Source of the DNA: Parapristionchus giblindavisi
Taxonomy: Eukaryota; Nematoda; Chromadorea; Rhabditida; Diplogasteridae
DNA: 64,000 nt
Direction of reading: 5' to 3'
NCBI GenBank assembly: GCA_943737045.1
Contig: CALSFV010000381.1
Location: 124,001 to 188,000, forward strand
In this document: piece after piece, positions 1 through 10,937 of the stretch
Layout: each line of letters starts with the position of its first letter
Position numbering within the stretch: the first letter of the stretch is position 1
Program-made: the position numbers and the translations under genes
Notes under the pieces: model-generated
Told to the model about the DNA's origin: nothing
The model's input: only the letters and a program-made list of their open reading frames with translations
The model's database searches: none

Positions 1-1166
1 CGGAACTTGCCGAGGATCTTCATACCTTGTCCATTTGCACATGATACGGTACATGGAGCGGGAATCAACTTAGGATTCTTCATCTCCTTCCAGTCTACCT
101 CCGAGATGAGCGTCAGATCAGATCCTGTGTCAAGTTGACACTCCATCTGTGTTCCATCCATGGATACATTCACGTACACACGATTGCCTTCAATCTGATT
201 GCAATCCTTCACTTGTACTGAATGATTCTTCCTTGGCTTCTTCTTCGGCCTCATTTCAGGATGCTTCAACCAGCATCTCTCTTCAGTATGACCATTCTTG
301 TTACAATGTGTACATTTCACATTGGCATTTGATCTCTCGGTCTTTGGCTTCTTACCATTCTTTCCCTTATCATCTTTAGGTGCTCTGACCATATTGGCTG
401 CATTCGTCTGAACCGCTGAGACTTCACGTTCAAGTGCTCTCAACGACGAATATCTTTCTAGAAGCTCTTTGAATGTGATATCGGCTTTCTGACTAACAGC
501 ATTGAATAGTTGGGTACGTATCGACTTCAGTTGAGGCAAATCCAATCCAGCAAGGAACAGCGTGATCTTCATCTGATCCTCCTTAATATCCTTCAGATTG
601 CCTTTCTGATACAACCGATTCACTTCAGAAGCGAATTCCATCACATCCGTACTACCATTCATAGCCATGCTCAGTTTGAAGAATCGAACACGCAGTTCGA
701 AATCTGTTTCTTTCTTGCCAAACAGAGCCTTCAGTGCCTTTATCGTATCATCGAACGATATCTTCATGACATCTTCGGGTGCTTTGTGATCACGATATAA
801 TGCATTACACTTTACACTCAGATGACGTAATAACATTCTCACTTTATTTCCATCATCCAAATGCTTCGCATCATATTCGAAGAAATCTTGGTACCGAACA
901 TACCAGTTCTCGAATGTGCATTCAACAGCATCATAATCGAACTCAACAATGCGAGCTTCCATCGCATCAATAGATGGTCCTTGAGTAACTTGACTTTTAA
1001 TCTCTCCATTAACAACTACTGTCTCTCTACTCGCTAACATCTCGAGTATTTCATTGTTCTTCTTATTCTGCTCCTCCTGCTTGCTCATGAAATCCTGCTG
1101 CATCTTGACAAACATCTCCATTACAGTTGCCATCGTGACTTCCGACTTCACTTGTTCTCCAGGCAT
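1..1166 (-). CDS. gag-pro: Ty3/gypsy-like retrotransposon Gag-protease polyprotein, 5' part
   Basis: One uninterrupted frame starts with ATG at 1166 and runs off the left edge (about 388 codons seen). The N-terminal two thirds is a Gag-like, partly charged region. A CX2CX4HX4C zinc knuckle (CTHCNKNGHTEERC) lies in the last third, followed about 50 residues later by an aspartic protease start with the active-site motif QLDTGSDLTLIS. Gag and protease are in the same frame. An LTR and primer-binding region lie just upstream on the same strand, so this is the 5' portion of an LTR retrotransposon; reverse transcriptase and integrase would lie to the left of the window. No stop or frameshift was seen, so the copy may be young. 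The Ty3/gypsy assignment rests on the CCHC knuckle plus DTGS protease; a related superfamily such as BEL/Pao cannot be excluded without the pol region. Confidence 0.85.
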   Translation of the reverse strand, partial: MPGEQVKSEVTMATVMEMFVKMQQDFMSKQEEQNKKNNEILEMLASRETVVVNGEIKSQVTQGPSIDAMEARIVEFDYDAVECTFENWYVRYQDFFEYDAKHLDDGNKVRMLLRHLSVKCNALYRDHKAPEDVMKISFDDTIKALKALFGKKETDFELRVRFFKLSMAMNGSTDVMEFASEVNRLYQKGNLKDIKEDQMKITLFLAGLDLPQLKSIRTQLFNAVSQKADITFKELLERYSSLRALEREVSAVQTNAANMVRAPKDDKGKNGKKPKTERSNANVKCTHCNKNGHTEERCWLKHPEMRPKKKPRKNHSVQVKDCNQIEGNRVYVNVSMDGTQMECQLDTGSDLTLISEVDWKEMKNPKLIPAPCTVSCANGQGMKILGKF

Positions 1167-1514
1167 CCTTACTTAGCACCAAATCAAAATTTGGGCAGCG
1201 CCTTCGGCGTACCAAGTGAAAAAGAATAGATAGTTACCCCCCTCTGGGAGTATACACTCAGCAGTTACTGCCTACACAAGCCACACCACGTAGCACACAA
1301 CAGTTACTGACCATACAGTAACAAGCCACACCAAGTAGCACTCAACAGTTACTGACCATACAGTAACAACGCCACACCAAGTAGCAGCGATCAGTCCTAG
1401 CCACACCCAGTAGCCTGATCACGAACGAGGAAACAAGAAACGAGAAAAAGAATAAAGAAAAACGAGAAAGAATAAAGACTTACGTTAGTTCGTCAAAGAT
1501 CCTGGTCGCCAAAA
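1167..1514 (-). repeat. LTR-retrotransposon leader with PBS and short tandem repeats
   Basis: Leader between the LTR and the gag start. Immediately after the LTR, on the minus strand, TTT precedes TGGCGACC, a typical primer-binding-site start complementary to a tRNA 3' end (the tRNA was not identified). Positions 1266-1400 hold two to three imperfect copies of a roughly 60-bp unit containing CAGTTACTGACCATACAGTA and CACACCAAGTAGCA. Confidence 0.7.
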
Positions 1515-1745
1515 TGTTATGTTCTTGGACACAACTTATAATATAGAAGAGACTTTATCAACAGAGAGAGTAGAGCACAACCGTGCGACGTGGAAGAAAA
1601 CTATAAGAATGCCGCTGGGGCCTTAGCCGCAGCCTTATATAGGGGACGCACGCGTGAGGCTACACGCGTCGCGGTTCAAGAGGTTCAACGGGGTCAAAGG
1701 TTGTACGCTAGGTCAGACTACAATAACTAGGTCGCGTACATAGCA
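1515..1745 (-). mobile_element. 5' LTR of the Ty3/gypsy-like element (231 bp)
   Basis: On the minus strand it begins TGCTATG and ends CATAACA, the TG...CA inverted ends of an LTR. A TATA box (CTATATAAGG) lies near 1640. A second, solo copy of the same LTR is found at 50384-50598 with clear target-site duplications, which fixes the boundaries. It is followed downstream by a PBS-like TGGCGACC and the gag frame. Confidence 0.85.
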
Positions 1746-2110
1746 ATGATAGATTGATGAAATTAAAGTTTTTTCTCCTCTTTTCCCATACTCTCTCGTC
1801 CTAATCCAATTTCATTTTCATATCACCCCCATAAACCGAAGTTCCGTACAATCGATCAAATGAATCACAATGCTCACTTGTTATCACATCTGACCGCTAC
1901 ACAAAATCAACAACTTTCAAGCCTGTTTGATCTCACTTGCTTCTCGCCTCATTGTATTCATTTTCACTTTCATCTCTCAATGTTTTTTTATTGCAAGCTT
2001 GAAGAACTCAAGCCTGGCCAGGCGACATCAAGAGTCGCCACCAGCTACTTTCACGTTCCACACCGATCACAAGAAAGCAATTCTATGTGCGAAACAGTAC
2101 TACATACAAT

Positions 2111-2414
2111 CATAGGTCGAAGGTAGATATGTTATCGTTGTTCAAAATGCGGTCAGGTTTTTCGATTTTGGACAATTTTGGCTCGAAATACGGTCAGGCT
2201 CGGTACTTTGAAACATAGGTCGAATAGCTACGAGATCGGTTTTCAAAACCCGGTCAGGTTTTTCAATTTTTGACAAATTTGGCTCTAAATCCGGTCAGGT
2301 TTTTCGATTATTGTGACATTTTAGCTCAAAATCCGGTCAGGCTTGATATTTGGTAACATACTTTTCGACCTATGGGTCAGGCTCGGTACTTTGAAACATG
2401 CTTTTCGACCTATG
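2111..2414. mobile_element. Composite CATAGGTCGA-family MITE
   Basis: Ends are CATAGGTCGAA and TTTTCGACCTATG. Inside are iterated units of the type CGGTCAGGTTTTTCGATTTT plus TTTTGGCTCAAAA. A near-complete copy at 2214-2374 sits between partial copies starting at 2111 and ending at 2414, so two or more insertions or internal duplications are stacked. Related copies lie at 3752, 5330, 13613, 30624 and 63231. Confidence 0.8.
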
Positions 2415-2534
2415 CATACAATGTTTGCCAATGTTAAATGTCATTCAATGTTTCTTATGTGCCTACGATCTCGTAACTCTTTTCCTCTCTAATATTGATT
2501 CATCTTTTCTATATAACTTCATAGAAAAACCATC

Positions 2535-5500
2535 TCACTTCCTGAGCAGATCGATGAACCTCGAACAGACGCCGTGCGTGAACTCCTCGCCTATAATAAT
2601 AACAGTGAACATCGCAGATTAAAAATCAAGGATCAAGAAATAAAGAACGGAACGACAGAACCGTTGTGGCATCAAACAATAAACTGAAGCAAATGCACCA
2701 CACAAATGCGATAATAATAACTAGTATTATTATTATTATAATTATTATAATTCTCACCATCATTTCCAGTTCCCGGTGTGTTCGACCGTCGTTCAATCGT
2801 CTTCAGCATATCGCCCACAGCGTCGTTCAGCTTGCGCAACTGCGCGTTCGACTTCTCCAGATCAACAGTGGCCGACTGAAACAAATCAATCAATCAATCG
2901 ATAATCAATATCGTAATCGACCAGAATATATTTTTTTAAATAATCGACAACTGAGCTATAGATAGACTAATTAAAATATTTATTTCAAATAAGGACTGTG
3001 CAACGAAAGGAAAATTAGTAACAACCACTAATCAACCAGGTAAAATCGCGTTTCAGCTACTAGTTAAAGAGAGCGCGCTTCTATGATTGTCGTTAAAACT
3101 CCATTACTGAATGAATAATTATATTATCCGATCAATGTAAAAGTAAAGTAACTTGTTATCCCGTTATTGAAAGCACACGAAGTCCTGCGGGAGATCAAAG
3201 ACTAGGCCAGTGATAATTCAATATGAATTCAGCCTAGAGCATATTCTCTAGACACGATCCGTAACCCCGCAGATTCCCGTTTCAACCAGCCAACATCTTT
3301 CCAACTATTCGCTCACAAGTGATGTGCCATCGGCCTACCACACACCCTATCTTTGCAAACATCTTAAAGCGCATTATTACCAAAATTATAATATTATCTA
3401 CTACATCTAATGTGCCTGCAAACCTATATTTGTACATGTATAAGCATTATTAACTTAATTTCCCAATTAAATGTTCCAAAATACCGTATAAGCCACCGTA
3501 TTCCTCACCTTATCGTCCCTGAGACATCGATCACACACATTGTCCGCGGTGGGACACTCGAATGCCCGCTCAAAGTACGGTATCGTCAGTCGATCCCACT
3601 CCTCTCGCGAAACCATGTGACGAAACTCCGAAATGTTGATATGGCCTGAAATTTTTTTTAAATGTTATAATTTTAAGTATCTTCCCTGGACAATTAATAT
3701 ATATGGCTAAAAAAATAATCAGATGAGCAATCAGCTGATCTTTGATCTCTCCATAGGTCGAATAGCTAGGACCTAGCTGCTAGGTTATAAGTTTTCAAAA
3801 TGCGGTGAGGTTTTTTTTTGGTTTTTGGGAAATTTTTGCTCAAAATGCGGCCAGGCTTGATACTTTGTAACATACTTTTCGACCCATGGGTCTCTCAAAT
3901 GACATTTCCAAATTGTTTGAATTCCAAAAAGAGCGCGAACAGACAAGGAACGGGTCTCAACTCGTCCTTGCCTTATGTGAAAATGAAGTTTATACTTCAA
4001 ACTATCTCCACTCGGCATATTTATGTGTCTCGCGCATGCATACCCATGTTGATAAAACAAAATAATATGGCAACATATCATCACCATGATCAGTTTTCGA
4101 TACTCATTACGAATCTGTTTCCCAAAAGTTCATAATCGGTTTACAGAAAAAAATCAGAAAGTATAGAAAATCAAAGTCCCTCGCAAAGCCAAAGCACTAT
4201 ATCACAACACACAAACGCAAATCTCACAAGCGCCCCCAAGTAACGAGATTACAAAGTAGCAAAAAAAAGTCAATTATCGATCGCTCAATCATCAATATCC
4301 CTACCGTACCATGGTCACAGCGTAGCTGCTCGTTGAATATGATCGGATCGAGGTCTGCGTTCTCGTTATCGTTCTCGTCGTCCAGGCATATCACAGACGG
4401 AGAGCTGGAAAGATCCTCGTTAAACAAATTTAAAACAATTAAAAAAGTGTCGTCTTTCAAAACTTGATCTCAACCTCGCGCATTCATGTTTCAACACCCT
4501 AACAATAATTGGAAAATACGAGCAATGAGCAATACGTATTCAACGCAGTTAAGAAAAAAGAAAACAATGAACCTCTCTCACAATCAGCAGCGGCGCGTTC
4601 GTCTCTCGCAAGGTAAAAAGGTAGTTATCCCGCTATTTAAAAAAAAACACCTAATCTTTTGCCGTGATTAACTTAACTCTATATTTCACGTTCTAACGTG
4701 CTTTAATCACCAACAAAAACCTCGCTATCCAATATTTCAACATAGAAATCGTTCAATTCAGCCATACATTTTCGGCACCTCACCGAATTTTTTTATATAG
4801 TGGATCAATTTAGAAAAAAGTGCTGTTTTTCGCTTAAATTGATAGTTTTTCGAATAAAAATGAGATTGTATACTGAGTCGATCTTGAAAATTAGCCGTAT
4901 ATAGTGGGTCGATCCTCACATTGTGAGGGCATGAAAATATATGAATTCAACCCCGCGCCAGTCACATCCACGTTTCACCCTTCCTATAAACATAGCAAAC
5001 ACTACTCACCGCTCCCTGCCTCCGTCCTTGTCATTCGACGACTCGGACGTCTCCCTCTTCTGTTGCTGTTCCTCCTCACTGGCCTCTCCTCCATTCTTCA
5101 TCTCCTCATCCCCATCATCATCATCAGCGACTCCTCCTCCTGACGAGTCCTTCGACGCTGACGATGATGAGGTCGTGCCGTCGATGAAGCTGGACACGTG
5201 CGCCACCATTTCTCTGAACGAAGAAATCGATGGCATCATCCATCTAGAAAGAAGAACCAAGGTTAGGCGACATTCGCCAAGGAACACTATTCTACTGCAA
5301 CAACCCGTAAAGTATACGATATTCTCAAGCATAGGTCGAATAGCTAGGTAATCGGATTTCAAAATGCGGTCAGGTTTTTCAAATTTTGGCAAATTTGGCT
5401 CAAAATGCGGTCAGGTTTTTCGATTTTTGTGAAATTTTGGCACAAAATGCGGTCAGGTTTTTCGATTCTTGTGAAATTTTGGCTCAAAATGCGGTCAGGC

Positions 5501-8500
5501 TTGGTACTTTGTAACATACTTTTCGACCTATGTTCTCAAGTAAACGGTACATCTATGTAGTGGTCAAAGATTCACAGGACACAATAGCCCGATTTGGACA
5601 AACAAAAGTAAATGGCATTTTGAAAAGTATTCACCACAACGACCACGTGTGCACGCAAGAACCCATTCACTAGTGACATGTGTCTCACCACGAATAGTAC
5701 CGTAACCACCAAAACCAACGATATCGATCGATATTGACCTCATTTTGGAGTCCACGTCGGCCTGAACCGTGACCGCTGCCACTTCCTCGGTCAGCGTGAC
5801 CGTCGCTTCCTCGGATCGGGACACTTTGGCCTGTGGTTCCTCTACCGGATCCGGCTCCTCGGTACCGTTACGATTACCGTTTCCATTGTCCTCGGTGGCC
5901 ATGATCGTGCCTTAACAAAATTAATTACTGAATAAAGTAGATGAAATACGCAGCAAGTACTTGAGAGGCGGAACTTCCAATTATCGGCGAGCACCCATAA
6001 TCGGTGTTTTTCTCTCTAACGCGCCGAACGGAATCAACTGGTTCGTGGGGTATTATTATGTAGCGAACGAAAAATAATGTACTTTTTTATTTACTGTTTT
6101 ACTCATGAAATAGAGAGAGAGTAAGTGAAAATTAAGTTACTTTTCGCGTGATACTTACTATAACATTGCACTTCAAAACCTGGGCAACAGTGCACAGTGC
6201 AATACCGCACAATCATGACCAGGGCTGTGCGGCAAGGCATTGCCGGTTTGCCGAAATTGCCGGTTTTTCATTGCCGAAATTGCCGATTCGGCAATTTCGG
6301 CAAATATTCAGAAAATATTTTAATACATTAAAAATAAATTAAAACGTATTCAAATGGTTTCTTGTGGCAGTTTTAAAAGCATGTTGATTTTTTTCTCTGT
6401 AGTGTATTCAAAATACACCATATTTATCATACTGTATTCGACCTTTGAAATCGATTGCTCTGTTTGCTTGATTGTAAATTATAACTTGTTTTAGTTTTTG
6501 TTTGTTTATTCTACGCGTTATATGATTTTCTTTTTTTTCATTCGCGCATTCAGAAATGGGTAAGGTCAGCAAGTACTTTGAACCCTCGATTAACGGCGAT
6601 TTCACCAGTAAGATCTGCAGAAATTATACATGCAAGAAGACCAAAACAGGTTAATTTTCATTTTATTTTCGTATTTTTTCTGATTTAGAATCTTCATTTA
6701 TTTCAGGGTCAACTTTACTGCAGATCAATCACATGATGTTGTTCCTTTCTAAGAACCTTGTTCTTATGGACTAAACTCTTGTTATCGCGTTATTGATTTT
6801 TTTGTTGTTCGTTATTCGTTTTTTTTGTTGTTCGTTATTATACAATAAAGATTATTACTCGAAAAAATTTTACAAAGCAAAAAAAACACTGAAATAAGTA
6901 TTGGAAAAAAATTGCCGAAAATATTTTTTCGGCAATTGCCGGTTTGCCGAATTGCCGAAAATTTTCCTTGCCGCACAGTCCTGATCATGACCTTGTTATG
7001 AAAATATGAAGAATAAATTATTTTAAATACCGTACCTCCGTTCTCCGTCGCCTGTCGCTTTCTCCGCTTGAACACCGTCGGATCTACCGTATCCAGCGGT
7101 GCGACCTGCAGTGTCAGCCCCTGCTGCTTGTTCGCTTGCTGAAATGATTATTGATTGATTGACCGATCGATAAATCCACACTTTAGCGCCACGTCTTGCT
7201 CGATTGGCCTAACAGTCACGAAGGGGTGATTTTGGATTTGGAAGCACACTTTGCTTCGATTTGGAAAATGCACAATGTGGGAAAATTCATGTTAACTAAA
7301 GCTGCACATTTCTTTAATTCGGTTTTATAAAAAAAAATTCATCTAATTAACCGAAAAAAAAACAAAAAATAATAAATAATGATTAATAGACTATATTAAT
7401 ATGCGCTAACACACTCACCGCAACTCGGTCGTGCTCCCTCTGCGCATCCCTCTTGTACGACGCCAGCGCACTCTTGGACACGTAGAACGAACCCTCGGGC
7501 GGGGTTCGCTTGTTCACCAAGAACGCCTTGATGGAGCATCTGTGAATAATGCAAATAAATAAATAAATCATAGGTGGGCACGCTGGGGGAAGGCTGTGCG
7601 CAAACAGGGCAAGGGGGAGGCAAGGCTGTGCGCATTTCTATTTTTTGACGAATTCGACTGGAATTTGTCCGATTCTGGCGAGGCAAGGCTATGCGCAAAA
7701 ATTTTTCGTTTTCACACGCCCACCTATGAAATAAATATAAATAAATAAGCAAATAAATGCAAGTCTTCATCAGGGCTAGGATTTGACATTGACGTTTTGA
7801 CGGTATCCATCCGTCAAATTATTTTTTGACGGAAACCGTCAAATTTTATCCGTCAAATCCATCAAAAATTAAAGCGACAATAAAAGCTGAAATGGGCGAG
7901 AATAATCAACAATAATATGTAATTTTTAAATTATATATTTTTCGACTATCATCCCCTTATCTCCCACGATAAAAGAAATACTGTAAATGTGTTCAGTAAT
8001 GAACAAAATCGCTTTTCATCATGTAATAAGAGCATCCAAATTTATGATTTTGAGTAATTATCTACGACTCGATGTTTATGTTATGTCTTTGCGCTTTTTT
8101 GTAGCTCTCAGTTGAAAACCCTTGTTAAAAAGATGATTTTGAATCAAGCAAGAGGCATTTACAATATTTTGACGAATTTGATGGATTTGACGGTATTTGA
8201 CGGATTTTCTAACCGTCAAATTGACGTTTTGGCGAATCCGTCAAATTTTCATTTGACGCCCAGCCCTGGTCTTCAAGCTTCATTCAACAGGCTTTCTACA
8301 CGTCTCACATAATCCTTGTAGAAAAAAAGACCCGGTTGCTTAATGTTTCAGGTGCTTTAGATATACACTAGATTGTCCACTGTGATTAATAAGAGAACAA
8401 ATCGTTCATATAAAAAAAGAAATTAACGTTACATTTGCCTCACGTAAATTTTGGAGTGCGTTAGGTGCCAGATGAATAGGGGTACGGTAAAAGGCTACTG

Positions 8501-9342
8501 CAGGTTACGATTTCTTACCGTACTATTGACAATCAGGGCTTTCCACTTGGGACCCAACATACTCCAAAATTGACGTGAACGTGTACGTAAGGCAATAAAG
8601 GACTGTTAGAGCACAAAAATAACACTAAATTCAGCGTCAAAAGTGAGCAGAGCCTATCGCTTCCCCTCTTGATAATACAAATTGCACCTACCTGGCCTTG
8701 TCATCCTTATGGATCCTGGCAGCCAGGGCGGCGTCCTCGTCCAGCTTCGCCTTAAATTAATAAATTAATAATATTATTATTATTATTATAAATAATTTTA
8801 ATTAATATTCATTTAATTATAATTTTTATGCAGTTGCAAGGGAAAATAAGAAAAAGGAGAACAAGGGCCAACCTTGAAGTGGACGTCGCGTGCATACTCC
8901 CTCACACACTCGGTGCACACGTCCAGTCTGAAAATATATTACAGCATTATTTATTTATGTTTATTTACTCGATTAAACTAACTTGTAAATGCCGGATCAT
9001 TTTTGTTCAACTTACATTTTCAGAACTATAGAGCTTACCCTTAATTGAGATAAACTAGCCCGATTATAAACAGACCCGTACCCACAATGTTCGAAATCAA
9101 AACACATTTGAGAATAATTCATTCATAATCAGTGCAGAATGTTTTTTTAAAGTAGAAACAAAGAAAGTGAAAGAAGTTAACGCTCAAAACTTTTCAACAA
9201 AACAGAGAAAACTCTCTTCGTTTCGCACACTCTCTCGCCCTTATTTTTCGTATCTTATGCGCAACTTTTGGAACAGAGCGAGCGTCATTATCCACCACGA
9301 TATCAATTATTCGCTATACTAAGTTATCCTTGCAATGCATAA

Positions 9343-9399
<57 letters not shown>

Positions 9400-10480
9400 C
9401 AGTCCTCAGCCTATCCACTCTACTCGCACCCTCCACGTCCACACTCGTCACCGACAGACGGTAGTTCTTGAGCAGCGACTCCGCCCCGCTCTTGTTCACC
9501 GCCTTCGCCTCGCCAGACAGCACCTGCAAGGTGCGGGACGATGATATTTATTTTTTTCATTATATTTACATATATTTATATGTTTTTTTAAAAATTAAAC
9601 CCCACAAAAATTTAAATGAAAATCGTCAATTTATGGTCCAATTTTGCGGGTGCACATACAATTCAGCAATTTGCGGATGAGTCTATATCTTGGGATGATT
9701 AGTGCCAATCACTGCTATCTGGTATGTTAGTTCTAGCGGTACAACATAATATAATAAAATTATTATTATTATTATTATTATAATCATTCTTTTAAAATAA
9801 AAAAAAATTATCAAATAGGGAAAATAACTAGCCAAATGTCATGCTTGAAACATGAATTACACTGGGTTTTTTAGATTCTTGACGTTTCAAATTTATCTCA
9901 CAAGTTTGTCAGTTTTAATTTATATTATTATAGACAAAATGGAGATAGATTAATAGAGGTGCTGAAACATGAAATAGACAGGCAATAGTTTTTAATCAAT
10001 CGATAAATATAAAGTGCACACCCACCGAATCAATCGATATGCATCCGTGTGGACACAGCGTCAGCTTGGCTGGCTTCAACGCCATCGCTATCTCGATCTG
10101 AATCAATGTCAATCAATAGTCGATATTGACCAAATCTACCGTACCTGCTCCAGTTTCTTGTCGTAGATCGATCGCACATTGCGGCGCACCCGACTGCGTC
10201 GCTGGGGACTGAAATCAATAAATCAATTTATATCAATAATCAATAAATAAACACATTTTGAGCTATTTTGAATCTTATTTCCCCCAACAACAATGACCTT
10301 CTAGCAGGATTCGACCCTATTTATTGGTTTTCAAAAATCAATAATCACGTACAAATCAATCGATAATACCTAGAATTCATTGAGGTTGGCGATCTGTCAG
10401 CACTCTGCACAGACTCCTCTTCGGCCTGCAATGTTTGCTGGTACAATTATACTATATATAATAGTTCACTTCTAAAAAGC

Positions 10481-10526
<46 letters not shown>

Positions 10527-10900
10527 TCATCTACTACTTAGATCGTGTGAGTTATTTAAAGGACACATAAAGTGTAACATCACTCGAACGAGGACAAACA
10601 TATTGTATTTAGAAGCTATAGCAACGTGAAATCAACTGGTAAAAATCACACCATCTCACTTCACACTGAATTAACCAGGATCGAAGCATACTCTCGCTAC
10701 CAACCCGTCGGATTCCCGTTTCATTCCCATCGTAAAACTCACAATCTTCATATCAAGTTCCTCGGAGATATTCTCGAGTTCCTCCTTCACCTTGACTGCT
10801 CTCTCGTACTCGGTCGACAGGAGGTCCGTGAGAAGTCGAACGGGCAGAAAGGCCAGATTGCTCGCACGCTTCTGCGTATTCTTCTCCGGTTTCACCTCAA

Positions 10901-10937
<37 letters not shown>

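Noticed and set aside
3785..4135. Overlapping 100-codon frames on both strands
   Set aside because: They lie across a MITE and intron sequence of usp48 and lack splice support or recognisable domains.
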